Shown: piece after piece, positions 38,125 through 49,400 of the stretch
How the letters are laid out: every line of letters begins with the position of its first letter
Numbering within the stretch: the first letter of the stretch is position 1
NCBI GenBank assembly: GCA_963930775.1
Contig: OZ005692.1
Coordinates: forward strand, 8,914,135 to 8,978,134
Length of the DNA: 64,000 nt
Direction: 5' to 3'
DNA from: Cliona cf. orientalis
Taxonomy: Eukaryota > Porifera > Demospongiae > Clionaida > Clionaidae
Program-made: the position numbers and the translations under genes
The notes under the pieces: generated by a model
What the model was told of the DNA's origin: nothing
What the model saw: only the letters and a program-made list of their open reading frames with translations
Databases searched by the model: none

Positions 38125-40965
38125 GGGCGATCTCACGGACGACTTATGTATGTATATGCGCCGCTGCCATGCGTATATACTAGTAAATAAATCACACAAC
38201 AATGCTGTGATAACAAACGATTGGTTTTTGCTTGTGTATGTCATCATATTATTTGTGCTATATATATTACATGTATATTATTATGGAATCCTGGGGGGGG
38301 GGGGGGGGGGGAGATCCCAGTGCGCCCCCCCCCCCCCCTCTGTATGCAACCCTGCATGTCATCCCAGCACACAGCTTACCCTCCTCCCTTTTGGTGTATC
38401 TTTTTGCTGCCTGTAGTGTTCTTTCCTCACAGCAGTAGTATAAGGATCCAGCTATAACTGCCCAAGAGATCCCCGGGATGAACTGCACTATGTATGCTGA
38501 CAGTGACGCAAGTTGTTGTGACTGGTGCTGCTCTCTGATCTCCTCCTCCTTAGAGTCTGGTACATCAAGGTGGAAACACAGAGTGTAACCACCTCCTGGA
38601 GAGTAGTCATACCAGTTCCTCTCCATCAAGCTAAGGACATCAGCTACATGCTCCACAGTGAGGTTGGGATCTGCATCGGAAAAACATGCCCTTCACTCAC
38701 TGGAGTACACAAAGGTATACTATACCATAAACTACAGTTATCGATGATTGTGGTGATCTTTTTATTGTATTGTGTGTGAAAAGCTTTCTTTACATTATAA
38801 TTAGTGCATGTGCTATATTTGGTGGTTTGAGATGCAATTATTATTATCACTAGACTGCCTAATACACCAGTAATCGTAGTTAATTGAATACAATGTATGA
38901 TCCCAATCTAACATAAGAAATTAGCATTAATTTTTATTATGATAACGTATATATACAATCAGGAGCATATGAGCTGCCCGAAGGGCGGCGAAGGAGCGTC
39001 CGACTGCGTGTCAGATGTGTTAGGCGAAGTTCATTAGCAATGCTTGACCTTATATGGAGTGGCCAGCTGCAGGGTATTTCCATTGGTTAAGCTCCATAGT
39101 GATAGCACCGCCCGTAGTACACAGTCTACAACCACACTACAGACTAAGTCAATTAGCTAGTACAGTGTGGCTTGTGCAAAAGTAATCTGCTATGCACCGC
39201 ACCAGCTGCACGTTCCCAATAAGGAAGTGTAGCCTTAAGGACTTCGCCTAACACATACTACAGTCAACCCTATGGTAGTCAGACGCTCCTTCCCCGCCCT
39301 TCGGGCGGCTCATATGCTCCTGATACAATGTATGTATGTATGTATGGAACGACCTTCACCATAAAAGCATACATTTTTTAAAATACAATTATTTTTTTCC
39401 AAACGCTACATTAATGATAATCACAAGGCATAATATCCAACAATTTTAGACTCATCAGAGAGTAATCTCACACCACATGGAATGGTAGCTATGTCTTTGA
39501 TGTGCATACCTGTCACAGGTTCAGAGTAATCCTGTATTCGCTCTGCCTCTTGGTGATCCTCCATATCATGAAGAGCCCTGATGATACACCTCCAGCTGGA
39601 TCTAGGATGTAGGGTGAGGGCATAGAGAATCGCAGCCCTCAGTCGCTGTGAGTCTGTGGAATGTAGGCTCCTTATTTCCAGCATTGTTTCATATGGTATA
39701 TATAACCATCGTCCAATGTCATCCCATCTTTTCTCTATCCCTCTCAGAGCCGCCATGATATTCTCCACAGTGAGGGCTGGTACTAATGGGAAGAGATAAC
39801 ACACTCCATTAAACAATGCTGTGTGTGTACACTATCACTGCAACAATTATGTGCACCACTCTCCTTCAACATGCACTAAGCACTACAGTAAATAAACTAG
39901 AGCTCTATAGAGCACATACCCTGCGCACACATTGCACAATCTATAGATCTGCTTTTGTGTGTATGGGAAACAAATATTGAGTAGAAATGCTGCTTGGTTG
40001 TATCAAGGGCCTATAGACTCCATAAGTCCTTGGTTGTATATTATAGGCTCCTGGTGATAGCAGCCAAAAACCACTGACTCTCTCTCTGCACCAGATCTAG
40101 ACTAGGTAGATATACATTCTGATTCGATGGGGCTTTGCATTCCAGTCTGCAGCAGCCAAACATTATTATGCCACTAGCATTTTTACCAGTGCATAATATT
40201 TGTTATGCGCATCAGCAGAAAGCACAAGGCCTGCATGCATAATGTATTGAGTGGGCACTATTGATAGGCGTGGTTATGAAGGATAACAAAAAGGTACTAT
40301 TTATGATGCTCGTGGACCATGTCCCTTGATTCGAAGCACACTGAAGCCCGTTTTTCGTCAAATGCGACTGATTCATTGTGCTTACGAGTCGCTCAGGTGC
40401 CTAGACCTCGAGATATGGTGATATTTGTGCTAACAACAACAGTTACAACTACAATAACGACAACGACAACGACGACATGACCGATTACTTTACCCCTTGC
40501 GCATGCACGCGGGGTAAAAAATCACTATTATGCAACATAGACCTGTATTTAGGATTATTGTATATACCTCCTCTAAAATTTGGCCTTCAAAATATTCAGC
40601 ACCTTCAAAAATAATATTGTAGTCTCTAATTTTCGGCCAAGCTCGTCACATATTAAATGAGAATAGAATGCGCACACCAATGGAATGTTGAATAATGCAT
40701 GATGTGCACCACTCTCCCTCAACATGCACTAAGCACTACTGCTTACAATAACAATCAGTATTGGATTGTATTAAATTTTAGGATTTTATTGGTTGGGGGG
40801 GGGGGGGGGGGGAGGGGGGAGTGGGATAGGGAACAGCTGTTTGTACTTTCCTTGGGGGTAAACCTTTACATATAATGTATACCATAACCAAGAGTGACTC
40901 TCTCTCTCTCTCTGTTAGTCTTCTCCCAGCTTTGACTCACCTTTCTTTCTCCCTCCCTCAGCCAT
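26294..40965 (-). CDS. Multi-Death-domain ROCO-like GTPase, gene A
   Basis: Seven exons (minus): 40965-40941, 39776-39510, 38670-38380, 36588-36334, 29073-26882, 26766-26706, 26616-26294. They give 1137 aa, GT-AG throughout and in phase. After MAEGGRKK come three Death or Death-like domains, one per exon (about residues 9-97, 98-194, 195-279). A GTPase/COR-like block (280-1010) follows, then a linker, then a fourth, clear Death domain (about 1040-1130: AAAKWVSVATRLHFESHDISRI...WNTVIKALEEA). GTPase motifs are P-loop GLPRSGKT (about 313-320), DAGGQPEFQ (about 510-518) and G4 THKD (about 601-604). Roughly 190 residues separate P-loop and DAGGQ, far more than in ordinary Roc domains. Death domains form signalling assemblies by homotypic contact, and ROCO GTPases act as switches; DAPK1 also joins Roc-COR to Death. 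A role in innate immunity or cell death is inference. The intron before the GTPase exon (36333-29074) holds a MITE with a Gypsy element inside. Confidence 0.87.
28793..28929. repeat. Coding 69-bp minisatellite, two units (gene A)
   Basis: Two near-identical 69-bp units, in frame, encode 23 residues each (LEQPSTGVAEEVTRVEIEG plus QPI-type ends). They lie between P-loop and switch II of the gene A GTPase. The period is fixed by CCACACGGGT at 28801 and 28870. Gene B has three units. Confidence 0.93.
29257..34157. mobile_element. MITE split by a later Gypsy insertion
   Basis: The ends are ACTCTGGTTATTAAGCGCA and TGCGCTTATTAACCAGAGT. Without the Gypsy element and one copy of its target duplication the MITE is about 440 bp and non-coding. 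The matching intron of gene B (near 55360) lacks this sequence altogether, so the MITE arrived after the segmental duplication or was lost there. An internal hairpin (GATGGATGCGAGGCT / AGCCTCGCATCCATC) lies at about 29538-29582. Confidence 0.78.
29653..34109 (-). mobile_element. Ty3/Gypsy LTR retrotransposon, minus orientation
   Basis: Short LTRs of 134 bp (29653-29786 and 33976-34109) with TG...CA ends differ at about one position. They are flanked by the 5-bp target duplication CTGTC. TTGGCGACGAG follows the 5' LTR where the primer-binding site is expected. Parts in order on the minus strand are gag with two CCHC zinc knuckles (about 33.9-33.1 kb), aspartic protease (about 33.0-32.7), reverse transcriptase and RNase H (about 32.6-31.3), and integrase with an HHCC zinc finger and DDE core (about 31.1-30.2). 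A Ser/Pro/Thr-rich tail follows. It is nearly whole, with about one interruption of the reading frame. LTR similarity makes it young. It lies inside a MITE in a gene A intron. Confidence 0.93.
34740..35213. mobile_element. MITE with GGGCCTTTTCC ends
   Basis: Inverted ends of about 50 bp run from GGGCCTTTTCCAAAGTCATT at the left to its counterpart ACTTTGGACAAGCCCC at the right. Both contain TAACGTCATAATGACGTTA-like palindromes. CTAAG flanks both sides. The gene B copy reads uninterrupted through AAATCTAAGTAGGC (near 56000), so it is an empty site. Confidence 0.82.
35572..35943. mobile_element. hAT-like MITE (CAGGGGYGGATCTAGG ends)
   Basis: Inverted ends are CAGGGGTGGATCTAGG and CCTAGATCCGCCCCTG. 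GTCTG is found on both sides as at least part of the target duplication. The corresponding gene B intron (near 56580) lacks it. The terminal sequence resembles widespread hAT-type non-autonomous elements; the family is inferred from ends only. Confidence 0.8.
37438..37680. mobile_element. Tc1/mariner-type MITE at a TA target
   Basis: It is a 243-bp element with inverted ends CACTGTAAAAAG and CTTTTTGCAGTG. The arms are about 65 bp and include GTCAGTTTGACAT and CATTCTGG. TA flanks both sides. The gene B copy at about 59163 reads CTGGCCCTAGGCAG, the exact empty site with a single TA. Confidence 0.87.
38076..38354. mobile_element. MITE with CAGGGTTGCATACAG ends
   Basis: Inverted ends CAGGGTTGCATACAG and CTGTATGCAACCCTG enclose two long G tracts and a C tract. 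CATGT is duplicated on both sides. The gene B copy (57959-57970) reads through CATGTCATGTCATCCC without it. It lies 26 bp beyond the end of the second Death exon of gene A. The CAGGG ends and 5-bp duplication match the element at 24346-24715. Confidence 0.87.
38960..39322. mobile_element. hAT-like MITE (CAGGAGCATATGAGC ends)
   Basis: Inverted ends are CAGGAGCATATGAGC and GCTCATATGCTCCTG. They extend inwards through CCCGAAGGGCGG and a GGAGCGTC stretch. ATACAAT flanks both sides. The gene B intron near 58585 lacks the element. It lies in the gene A intron between Death exons 1 and 2. Confidence 0.87.
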
Positions 40966-43611
40966 TGTAGGATGATCTCTATCAGACACGCCCACCTCCT
41001 GGGACGATGACTACACCACCAGCCTACACAAACAATGATCATACCATCATAAAGCTTCTACGCAAATTTTATTTATGCGAATTATGCGTATGTTTGACAT
41101 CACAATCATGGAATGAATAATGGCTAATATGCATGAGTTATTCACAGTATTAAAGAATCTCATCTCCCTAGCTGTCAATCGTTAGTACAGTGCGCATGCC
41201 AGCTAGCTGCAGCAGCACGAACTTTGAACCTAATAGTATTGCTCCGTAGACCACACCCCTCGATGCAGGTCAATAGCAGCTGCTCGAACTCGCCACAGTA
41301 CTGCAATGGCGACGTCCTCGCTCTGTCGAATCTATCACCAGGCTATGACGAAGAACAGACATCGTCTCTTGCTTCGCTCGAGGCTCGGTGGCCTGCTGAG
41401 CAGGCCTCTCGAAACGCACCGTTCGTTCGAGAATGCATCTCTATGGTCACCCTTGTTTGTGCACATGGCACTTCAATTCTGACCAATCGTGGGCCTTCTG
41501 AACTTATAGAAGAGCACATCTTTTATGCCTTCCAGGTTAGGATACGGACTATATATACAAGAAAAATAATCGTCTGAAAAATATTTTTCATTGTATATAT
41601 ATAATTATCACGCTATATGTTTGTGATGTATGCAATATTTAATAAAAATCGCATAAATTTTTCAAGAGGCCCGTTTTGACAGATTCGCATAATTTTTCAT
41701 GCGCAGAAAAATGGTAGCACAATTAATACCACTTGTACTACCCACAGGAAAATTTAGTCCAAAATCATGTTGTAATCACTCTATGATTGAATAGTAAAAC
41801 CATCTGAAAAATCAAACGCCTCTATAAAATCACTGAAATCGCGTAGAAGAATTGATTCTTGTAAAGATTTTACTATTCAATCTTTGATGGATTTTTTAAT
41901 GTTGTGCATTGATTTTGGTGGTGTTTTTGCTGTGTACCGTAAATTGTGAATACTTCGATGTTATAATAATTTCGGACAGCATGGCTTGTGCGAAAATTAA
42001 TACGTGTGCAATATTAACAACAATTCGGTACAGGGTCATTTATCTGAAAATTATTTAATGCGAAAAATTATCACATGAAATATTTTAGACACGAAATATT
42101 CGCGATTTACGGTATAATGAAGCCATACTGTAAGGAAAAACAGAAAAGTAAAAAGAAAACATTTACTTAGGGTGTACCATATTATAGAAGGAAACATTTG
42201 AGGTAGAAAATTTTCACAAATTGTGCAATGTAACAGCCACCCACGCCGTGAAATTTTTAGCCATGCCACACCCATTAATATGATCACTTTACCATTCCAA
42301 GAAAGTTTTCTCCATGAAATGCTCTCTTTCTATTCATTCGTAAAAGCTTTCTCCCTCGATAAGTTTCCTGCTATAATACAGTGTATCAGCGGCATAGGGA
42401 AGTATAGTGCTACGTCTGGTTTGTTATTACAGCTAATATTAAACAAAATCTGATCATGAGGCTATAGCATCACAGCTAGCCTGCACTACACATGTACACA
42501 TAATATTATGCTACGTATACGTACAATGTATGTACTTTGTATGGTAGCCATAGTACAACTAATATAGCACAGTGGTGAATGGTTTAATCCATAATATTAG
42601 TAGGCCATTTCCTCATACTCTTCTTGGTGTGGGTGGCAATAAACCACAAGCTATGCCTGACATTGGCTGAGGGCCAGAGACACATTAATATAGTCAAGCC
42701 ATATCACAACAGAAGCAGCATGAAAGCAATCAAATCCCCTATATTCTCCTAGGTACTGAATAGGGGATTTGACTGCAAAAGCTACTCCGGCCCTGGGGCA
42801 ATTGAAATGATCATTGTCAAATACCCTGGTATTGGTATGCCCCTATATACCTGGAGCGGAGGGAGATACTGGGGCATACCATCGACAGGTGCATTACATG
42901 TAGCATGTATATACCACACCCTCCTGCCATGCCATGCAGTTACAGTGTACTAGCCACTTGATTGGGCTTCACTAGTACTGATAAGACTCCAGTACATAGG
43001 GCACCTGAGGCTCAGCCTAGGATGGCCAGGTCAAAGACACACAGGGTACATATATCATTATGGTCTGGTTATACAAAACTAATTTAAGGTCTAAGGACCA
43101 CACTATTAGTGTTTACCTCGTTGATCAACTCAGTTTCAAGGATGCGTCCAGACTCAAATTACACGTAGGTAGGTAGACGTGCTTGGGTGGTAACTTCTCG
43201 TAGCTTGGAAATTTAGTTATACTTCAGAGATGCACTTTACATTAGAAGAACTATAGAGAATGTCAAGTACGTACGAATGAATCCCTTTCATGCTGCTTCC
43301 TGAACAGCTACATGTGATATTCCAAGCATCCATTTCAGGGTAAGGATAGGAGGGGCTGGCTTGCGAGACTAGGTCAATTGAGGGAGGGACAAATTAGGGC
43401 TCAGTTCATCATTTAAACCCGGCCTCAAGACAAAAAATTGATTAATTAGGTGACGTACAAAAGTGTTGTTAAATATGATGTGCCCTAGTATAATAATGCT
43501 CGATACTATGAAAAGGCCTGGAAATGGATCATAAAATTAGAAGAGCTACAACTAGTCTCATTACGTACATAATTTTTCATCATTACATTGTAGTGAGCCC
43601 ATCAGATAATA
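40966..43611. other. Upstream flank of gene A; no gene seen
   Basis: The first 70 bp upstream of the gene A start codon match 62611-62685 upstream of gene B, including GACACGCCCACCTCCTGGGA, and probably hold the promoter. An open frame of 117 codons on the plus strand at 41224-41577 shows no domain. About 42590-43220 matches 63280-63990, the outer part of the second duplicate. The stretch between has no match that I can see. Confidence 0.5.
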
Positions 43612-44282
43612 TTAGCGTAATGTGCCAATTACCGACAGGTATCAACTATCGGAAATACGGGTATCGATTATCGACATAGGGCCTTAGTATAGGCAGTGGG
43701 CGTGGCGCGTTTAATAATAACTTCGCGTGGTCGATCGCGACTCGCTTCTGTGCTTCAGGCTGGACTTTTGAAGGTAAGTTTTGCTTCATTTGTGATAAGA
43801 TGATCCTCACAGTGTCATACTTTCTCAATACAGGGGCAAAGACGCGATGGTGCCGTTCCCGAGGCGCTTCTGCCAAGATTGAAAAAACGATAAAGATCGA
43901 ACAAGCTCACCTATGAACATGAAGTTGTCTCAGTAGTTAGAGCTCATGATTATGCACCTGCTAGTATTTTTTATATAATTTTCTTACTCTTGGATTGCAT
44001 GCACTATGATGACAAAGCTCCAAGTGACGATAATTGATTGTATTGAAAGTATACGGTGTGCCGATAATACGTACCGACTGTTGATAACTGGCATTCGCAA
44101 TTATATATAAGCTAAAATTGCCATTGCAGACGTATTTTGATAGGCAGCCCCCTGAGACTTTAGGTACTTGTAGCCCTGGCGACCCCCTACCTTTTGGTCC
44201 AAGTTCGAAGTTCAGGCGATGTTCCTAAGCAACAGCACACGCGGGAGAAAACCGTATGTCGATAATTGGCACTTTACGCTAA
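43612..44282. mobile_element. Probable non-autonomous inverted-repeat element
   Basis: The left end TTAGCGTAATGTGCCAATTA is mirrored at the right by AATTGGCACTTTACGCTAA. The next bases pair too (CCGACAGGTATC against GTATGTCGAT). It is about 670 bp long. A 76-codon open frame on the minus strand (43646-43876) has no recognisable domain. No clear target duplication is seen. Confidence 0.6.
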
Positions 44283-45774
44283 GTACTACACTCACCCCGA
44301 GTCAGACGATCGACTTCCTGCCGGAGGTCTGGCTTATTACGAGACTAGATTAAACAACAAAGTTGGTTTTATGTTTCAATATCCACGGTAAACAGCAGAC
44401 TGTCAGCATGAAGCACGCGCAACATCCAAGCTTCTTCTTACAGTGGGTGTGGTTCGGTCAACTCAGAATTATTGTGCGCATGCGCAAACTGATGCACTTT
44501 GCGCATGTGCAGAATTATGGGATTCACATTGCAAAATTATTACCGGGTATCAGCCATGTAATTAGCACAGCTCTCGATCCAGCTATTTATAGTAGGCATG
44601 TCAGAATCCCAAAATATTGTCTATAAAAAACCTGCACACATTTAAAATTAATAATAATATTATTATAGGGATCATAACTACTCACTATCATGTACTATGA
44701 ACACCAAACTTGCACCACTGGCTTCAGCAAAGACAGCACTATCCAAAGTGTTGGGTTGTAACCACTTCCGGCATTGCAGGACTTCAGGGAAACTCCATAA
44801 ATAGACTACCACATACTCAATTACTGTGGCACACAAACTTGTAATAATAATAATATTGCTAATGGATAACTTCAACTTGCTCCATGTTGCTCACTTCTCC
44901 AGGACATTTTATGCTTCTGGGGTAACTCAAGGTGCTGATTTCAAATTTTTTAGCAGTTTCAATCATTTTTGAAGTGTTGGGTCAAAAAGAGTTCAACAAA
45001 CATTAATTTTTACTTTGTGTAAAATAATGTGTGTACATAATAATAATATGAGAAAATCCGTTGAAAATATGAAAAATTGAATTTTTGGCTCAAACTACCC
45101 CCATAGCTAGACTATTTCTGTCAAAAAAATGCTACACAGAAAGTGCACCCACTTTAAACTCTTTGTTGCTTTTAAAGAACTCATGTAGCGCCTGCGTCTC
45201 AGAGACCGTGGCAATTCAATATCTAAATCAGCACACTGTGCACACATACAGACTGAGCATACACTAGCAAAATCACAGCTTAAATAGTCAGAAAATTACA
45301 TCATAAAATCAATAATTAAATTCCAGTTCTAATTATACATATAGTTCAAGTTTCATCACACTCAGGACTCGTCTTCCACTTTAAGAATAGATTCCACTTC
45401 AGAGCCAAACAGGGTTAGGTAGCTATGCACACCAAATTTTTTTTATTCATTAAATTCATCGCGATCGTGCATGATTAGTAGAATAAGCAGAGAGGTATGT
45501 ACTTAGATGCTATATTTCAAGTTTGGAGTCAATCAGTAGTCTAGTTTTATTTTTCTAAAGCAATCAACAAGTTACCTGCCATTCCCCCGTTGGAATATTA
45601 CACACACGCCTGGCAGAAAAATTGTGATGTTTAGAACAGCCATATCTCCGCAATCACTCAATGAAACTTTTCAGAATAAAGACTAAATTGTATCTTGAAG
45701 CCTCCTTTATTATTATGTGTGGCAAAGAAAGTGTAAGGAGTAATATAAAATTCTGATGTAATATGCCTACCTAT
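44283..45774. other. AT-rich spacer between the duplicate units; no gene seen
   Basis: No supportable gene or RNA. This stretch probably contains the junction between the two copies of the segmental duplication. Confidence 0.4.
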
Positions 45775-46010
45775 AGCTACTACTTTATGCACACAGCACA
45801 GGCCACCTCCTTGGTTGCACTATATATAGGGAGGGCACTGTAAGCCAGTGTTGCACATGGCTTCAACCAAGTGGATGGACACACCAGCTCCAGCAGCTAC
45901 CTCCAGCTAGGTTGGGGAAGAATTCCGGATTCTCATCAAGACATTCGTACTTGAGGTATACGTAACCCTGCTGTCTGTACTCGAACTGATGTACTCCATG
46001 GTGCAGCTGG
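45775..46010 (-). pseudogene. Decayed fragment of the spongin-C4-domain gene
   Basis: About 230 bp match the 3' third of exon 2 of the gene at 23551-24823. The recognisable parts are the Cys-rich end (CAVC...), the HLVEA region and YLKYECLDENPEF. Small insertions and deletions break the frame. There is no counterpart of the signal peptide exon or of the first two thirds of exon 2. It stands in the same position and strand relative to gene B as the intact gene does to gene A, which marks it as a truncated part of the tandem duplication. Confidence 0.85.
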
Positions 46011-46452
46011 TTATGCAAATAGGGGTGGATATCAGAGCAATGTGTCTGCAGCATGCGGCATGCATGCATGACGCTGAGACTAGAAGTGTATCTAGTATAA
46101 TAATATTTATTATACCAGACTCCTTCAGAGATATGTGTAGCACCATGCCATATTATACCATGGCCACATGCTCTGGCTATATATACCATAGCGTCCCGGG
46201 TAAGCAGGTAAATATACATTATTATTAATTTTATAATTTGGCTCGCATGGGCACTTACCCAGCCCAGGGACATAATTTCCATACATTTAATTTGTATAGA
46301 AGCTGCTACAGTGACCCTTTGAAATTTAAATAAGGTACATGGGTGCTACCCTGGAGTGGGTGCTTGCCCTGGAGCCAGGATACTATAATATGGTAATACA
46401 TTCTACAGCATCCAGTAAGTAGAGTCTAGTCTCCTTACTGTAACGTAGCTAC

Positions 46453-49400
46453 TGTAGTGTTTGTTATTAATATTATTATTTGTAATTAGCTAAAGTAACA
46501 CTTATGTAATTGTAATTGCATGTTTAATCTCTTAGGTATTGTGTAACTTTGTCAAGTTGTACTGTGTGTGAGCTGTCTGGTAACAGTTCTAAGTGTATGT
46601 GAATCGTGTAAGTGTTGTATCTTCTAGAATGTTCTGTACTTCTCTGTTTTCTATTTAAGCTGCTGTTTTGTGTCAGTTAGTAGGTTGTATCTATGGTTGT
46701 ATGAGTGCAGTTGAGTTACTAATAAAAGTTCTATTTCATTGCGCTTGCATTGCCGCGTGCACGGCACAATACAGTGACAGTATCTAGCTAGCTATAGACT
46801 ACTAGACTAGAAAGTACACTACAAATTGGCGACGAGGATTTAAAGCAAACTCACTAGTAGCTATGGATGGTGGCGGACCTCCCACTCATGAGGATGGCAC
46901 TGCCGGCGATTCCTCGGCTACGTCTGCCAGTTCTGGGGCTACAGCAGCAGTAGTTCCAACAGTATCAGTCCCCACAGTGACTGGACTTCATGGTGTTGTT
47001 ACGCCGTACGATGGCAACCAGGAGGAGTGGATCGAGTACGCCGAAAGGCTGGAGAATTACTTTATCGCCAACGAACTCGAGGATGTGGCGAAAAGACGAG
47101 CTATTCTCCTAAATGGAGTCGGAGCCCCTACTTATCGTTTAATCAAGACACTCGCACTTCCCGGCACGCCGAAGGACCTCACTTTCGAGGAGATCGTCGA
47201 ACGTGTACGAAATCACTTTAACCCGAAACCCTCCCCAATAATCAAGCGATACGAATTCAACACGAGGAAGCAAAAAGAGGGAGAGACAGTAGCTGAATAT
47301 GTTGCAGCACTGAGGAAGATAGCAGAGTACTGTGACTACCCAGTATCGATTCTAAACGACATGCTGCGAGATCGCCTAGTTTGCGGCATCTTCGACAAGC
47401 GTGTTCAACAGCGATTCCTGCAAGAAAGCAAACTTACGTATGACGAGGCACTAAGCAAGGCCTTAGCTGCAGAGACGGCAGCAAAAGACTCGAAACGGCT
47501 ACAACAGGCCCAGACTGAAGGAAAGCCTCCGTTAGAGGTGGAAGAGAAGCCTGCAGTTCACCATGTAGGCAGATCAACGAAATCCCCAAACAAGCGAAAT
47601 ACGCAATCGAAACCATCAGGAGACAGCGCATGTTATCGATGTGGAGGAAAGCATCAAGCCTCCAAGTGCAAGTTTAAAGAATACGAATGCCATTTCTGTA
47701 AGAAGAAAGGACATCTTGCATCCGTTTGTCGCAAAAAGCAAGCTCAGAACAAGACAAAGCCACGAGAGCAAACGAACCGAATAGACGAGGAAGGCTCGGC
47801 ACAGTCAGACGAGAGCGATCGTGAGTATGCATTGTATCGAGTTAGCAGTGGTTCAGCAAAGCCAATACTTGTACCAGTCACACTGGATGGAACATCCATG
47901 GAAATGGAGCTGGACACTGGAGCATCAGTATCACTAGTCAGCGAGGAAACGTTCCAACCACTACGAGAAAAGGGTACCACTCTGAGAGCTTCCCAAGCTA
48001 AACTTTGTACCTACACTGGTCAAGCTATCGAAGTTATGGGAGTTGCCGACGTAAGAGTGGAACATAATGGCCAAACTGCTACCTTGCCCTTGTTCATTAC
48101 TCGAGGTAAAGGACCGTCATTGTTAGGACGAAATTGGCTCGACACTCTGCAACTGGATTGGAAGAAAATTTTCGTTGTGCAGAATGACAACACCCTTCAA
48201 CATGTCCTTGATCGTTATCCCGATGTTTTTCGAGAGGAGTTGGGTACTATATGCAGGGGGTGACAGCAAAAATTCATGTAGATCCGAATGCTACACCGAA
48301 GTTCTACAAAGCGAGATCAGTTCCCTTTGCTCTACAAGCTGGAGTTGAGGAAGAGCTGGAACGACTGCAAAAGCAGGGCATCATTGAGCCTGTGCAGTTC
48401 TCTGACTGGGCGGCACCCATTGTACCTGTTGTCAAACGCGATGGAAAGATTCGTATCTGTGGTGATTACAAGGTCACAATTAATCAATCAGCCAAAACAG
48501 ACAAGTATCCGATTCCCCGCATTGATCATTTATTTGCGTCATTATCAGGAGGCAAACGATTTTCGAAACTCGATCTCTCGCACGCCTATCAGCAGTTGAA
48601 GCTCGACGATGAATCGCGTCAGTATGTTACCATCAACACCCACAAGGGGTTATTCACGTACAACAGATTACCATTTGGTGTTGCGTCAGCACCATCCATC
48701 TTCCAAAGAGTGATGGAAAACCTTCTACAGGGTATTCCCGGTGTCTGTGTGTACATAGACGATATTCTGGTAACCGGTAGCACTGATGCTGAACACATGG
48801 ATCACTTGGCACAAGTCTTGCAGAGACTCCAAGATGCAGGTATGAGACTAAAGAGAGCTAAATGTTTGTTTCTCTTGCCTTCTGTAGAGTACCTGGGGCA
48901 TGTTATCGTAGCTGAAGGACTATGCACGTCTGAAGCCAAAGTTAGTGCAATCGTGAATGCACCTGCCCCTCAGAATGTTACAGAGTTGCGATCATTCCTT
49001 GGTCTGGTGAATTATTATGGAAAGTTTCTACCCGATCTTGCCACTACACTAGCTCCATTGTACCAACTGTTGCAGAAACAGAAGAAGTGGACTTGCCATG
49101 GGCAACAGTCAAGAAAAAGCATTCGAAACGGTAAAGCATCTGTTGAAGTCTTCTCGAGTACTAGTGCATTTTGATGACAAGCTACCCATAATTCTCTCAT
49201 GTGATGCCTCACCCTACGGAGTGGGAGCAGTCCTATCGCACAGGATGGCCAATGGTGATGAGAGACCCATTTGTTTTGCTTCTCGCACTCTAACTGCAGC
49301 TGAACACAAATATTCTCAGCTCGACAAGGAAGCACTGGCGATTGTGTTTGGTGTTAAGAAACATCACCAATACTTGTACGGAAGACGATTCGAATTGAAG

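Larger units (their letters stand above)
23530..43220. repeat. Segmental duplication, copy 1
   Basis: This unit holds the end of the C4-domain gene, gene A and its upstream flank. It matches copy 2 in exons, introns and spacers, interrupted by elements private to one copy. The match is clear at 23550-23780, 25590-26290, all gene A exons, and long intron stretches such as 36660-36850 and 37000-37430. The outer flank at 42590-43220 also matches. Outer limits are approximate. Confidence 0.82.

Noticed and set aside
41224-41577. 117-codon plus-strand frame upstream of gene A
   Set aside because: No domain, no copy upstream of gene B, and no visible promoter or splice partner.
43646-43876. 76-codon frame as a host gene
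   Set aside because: It lies wholly inside an inverted-repeat element and resembles no known protein.
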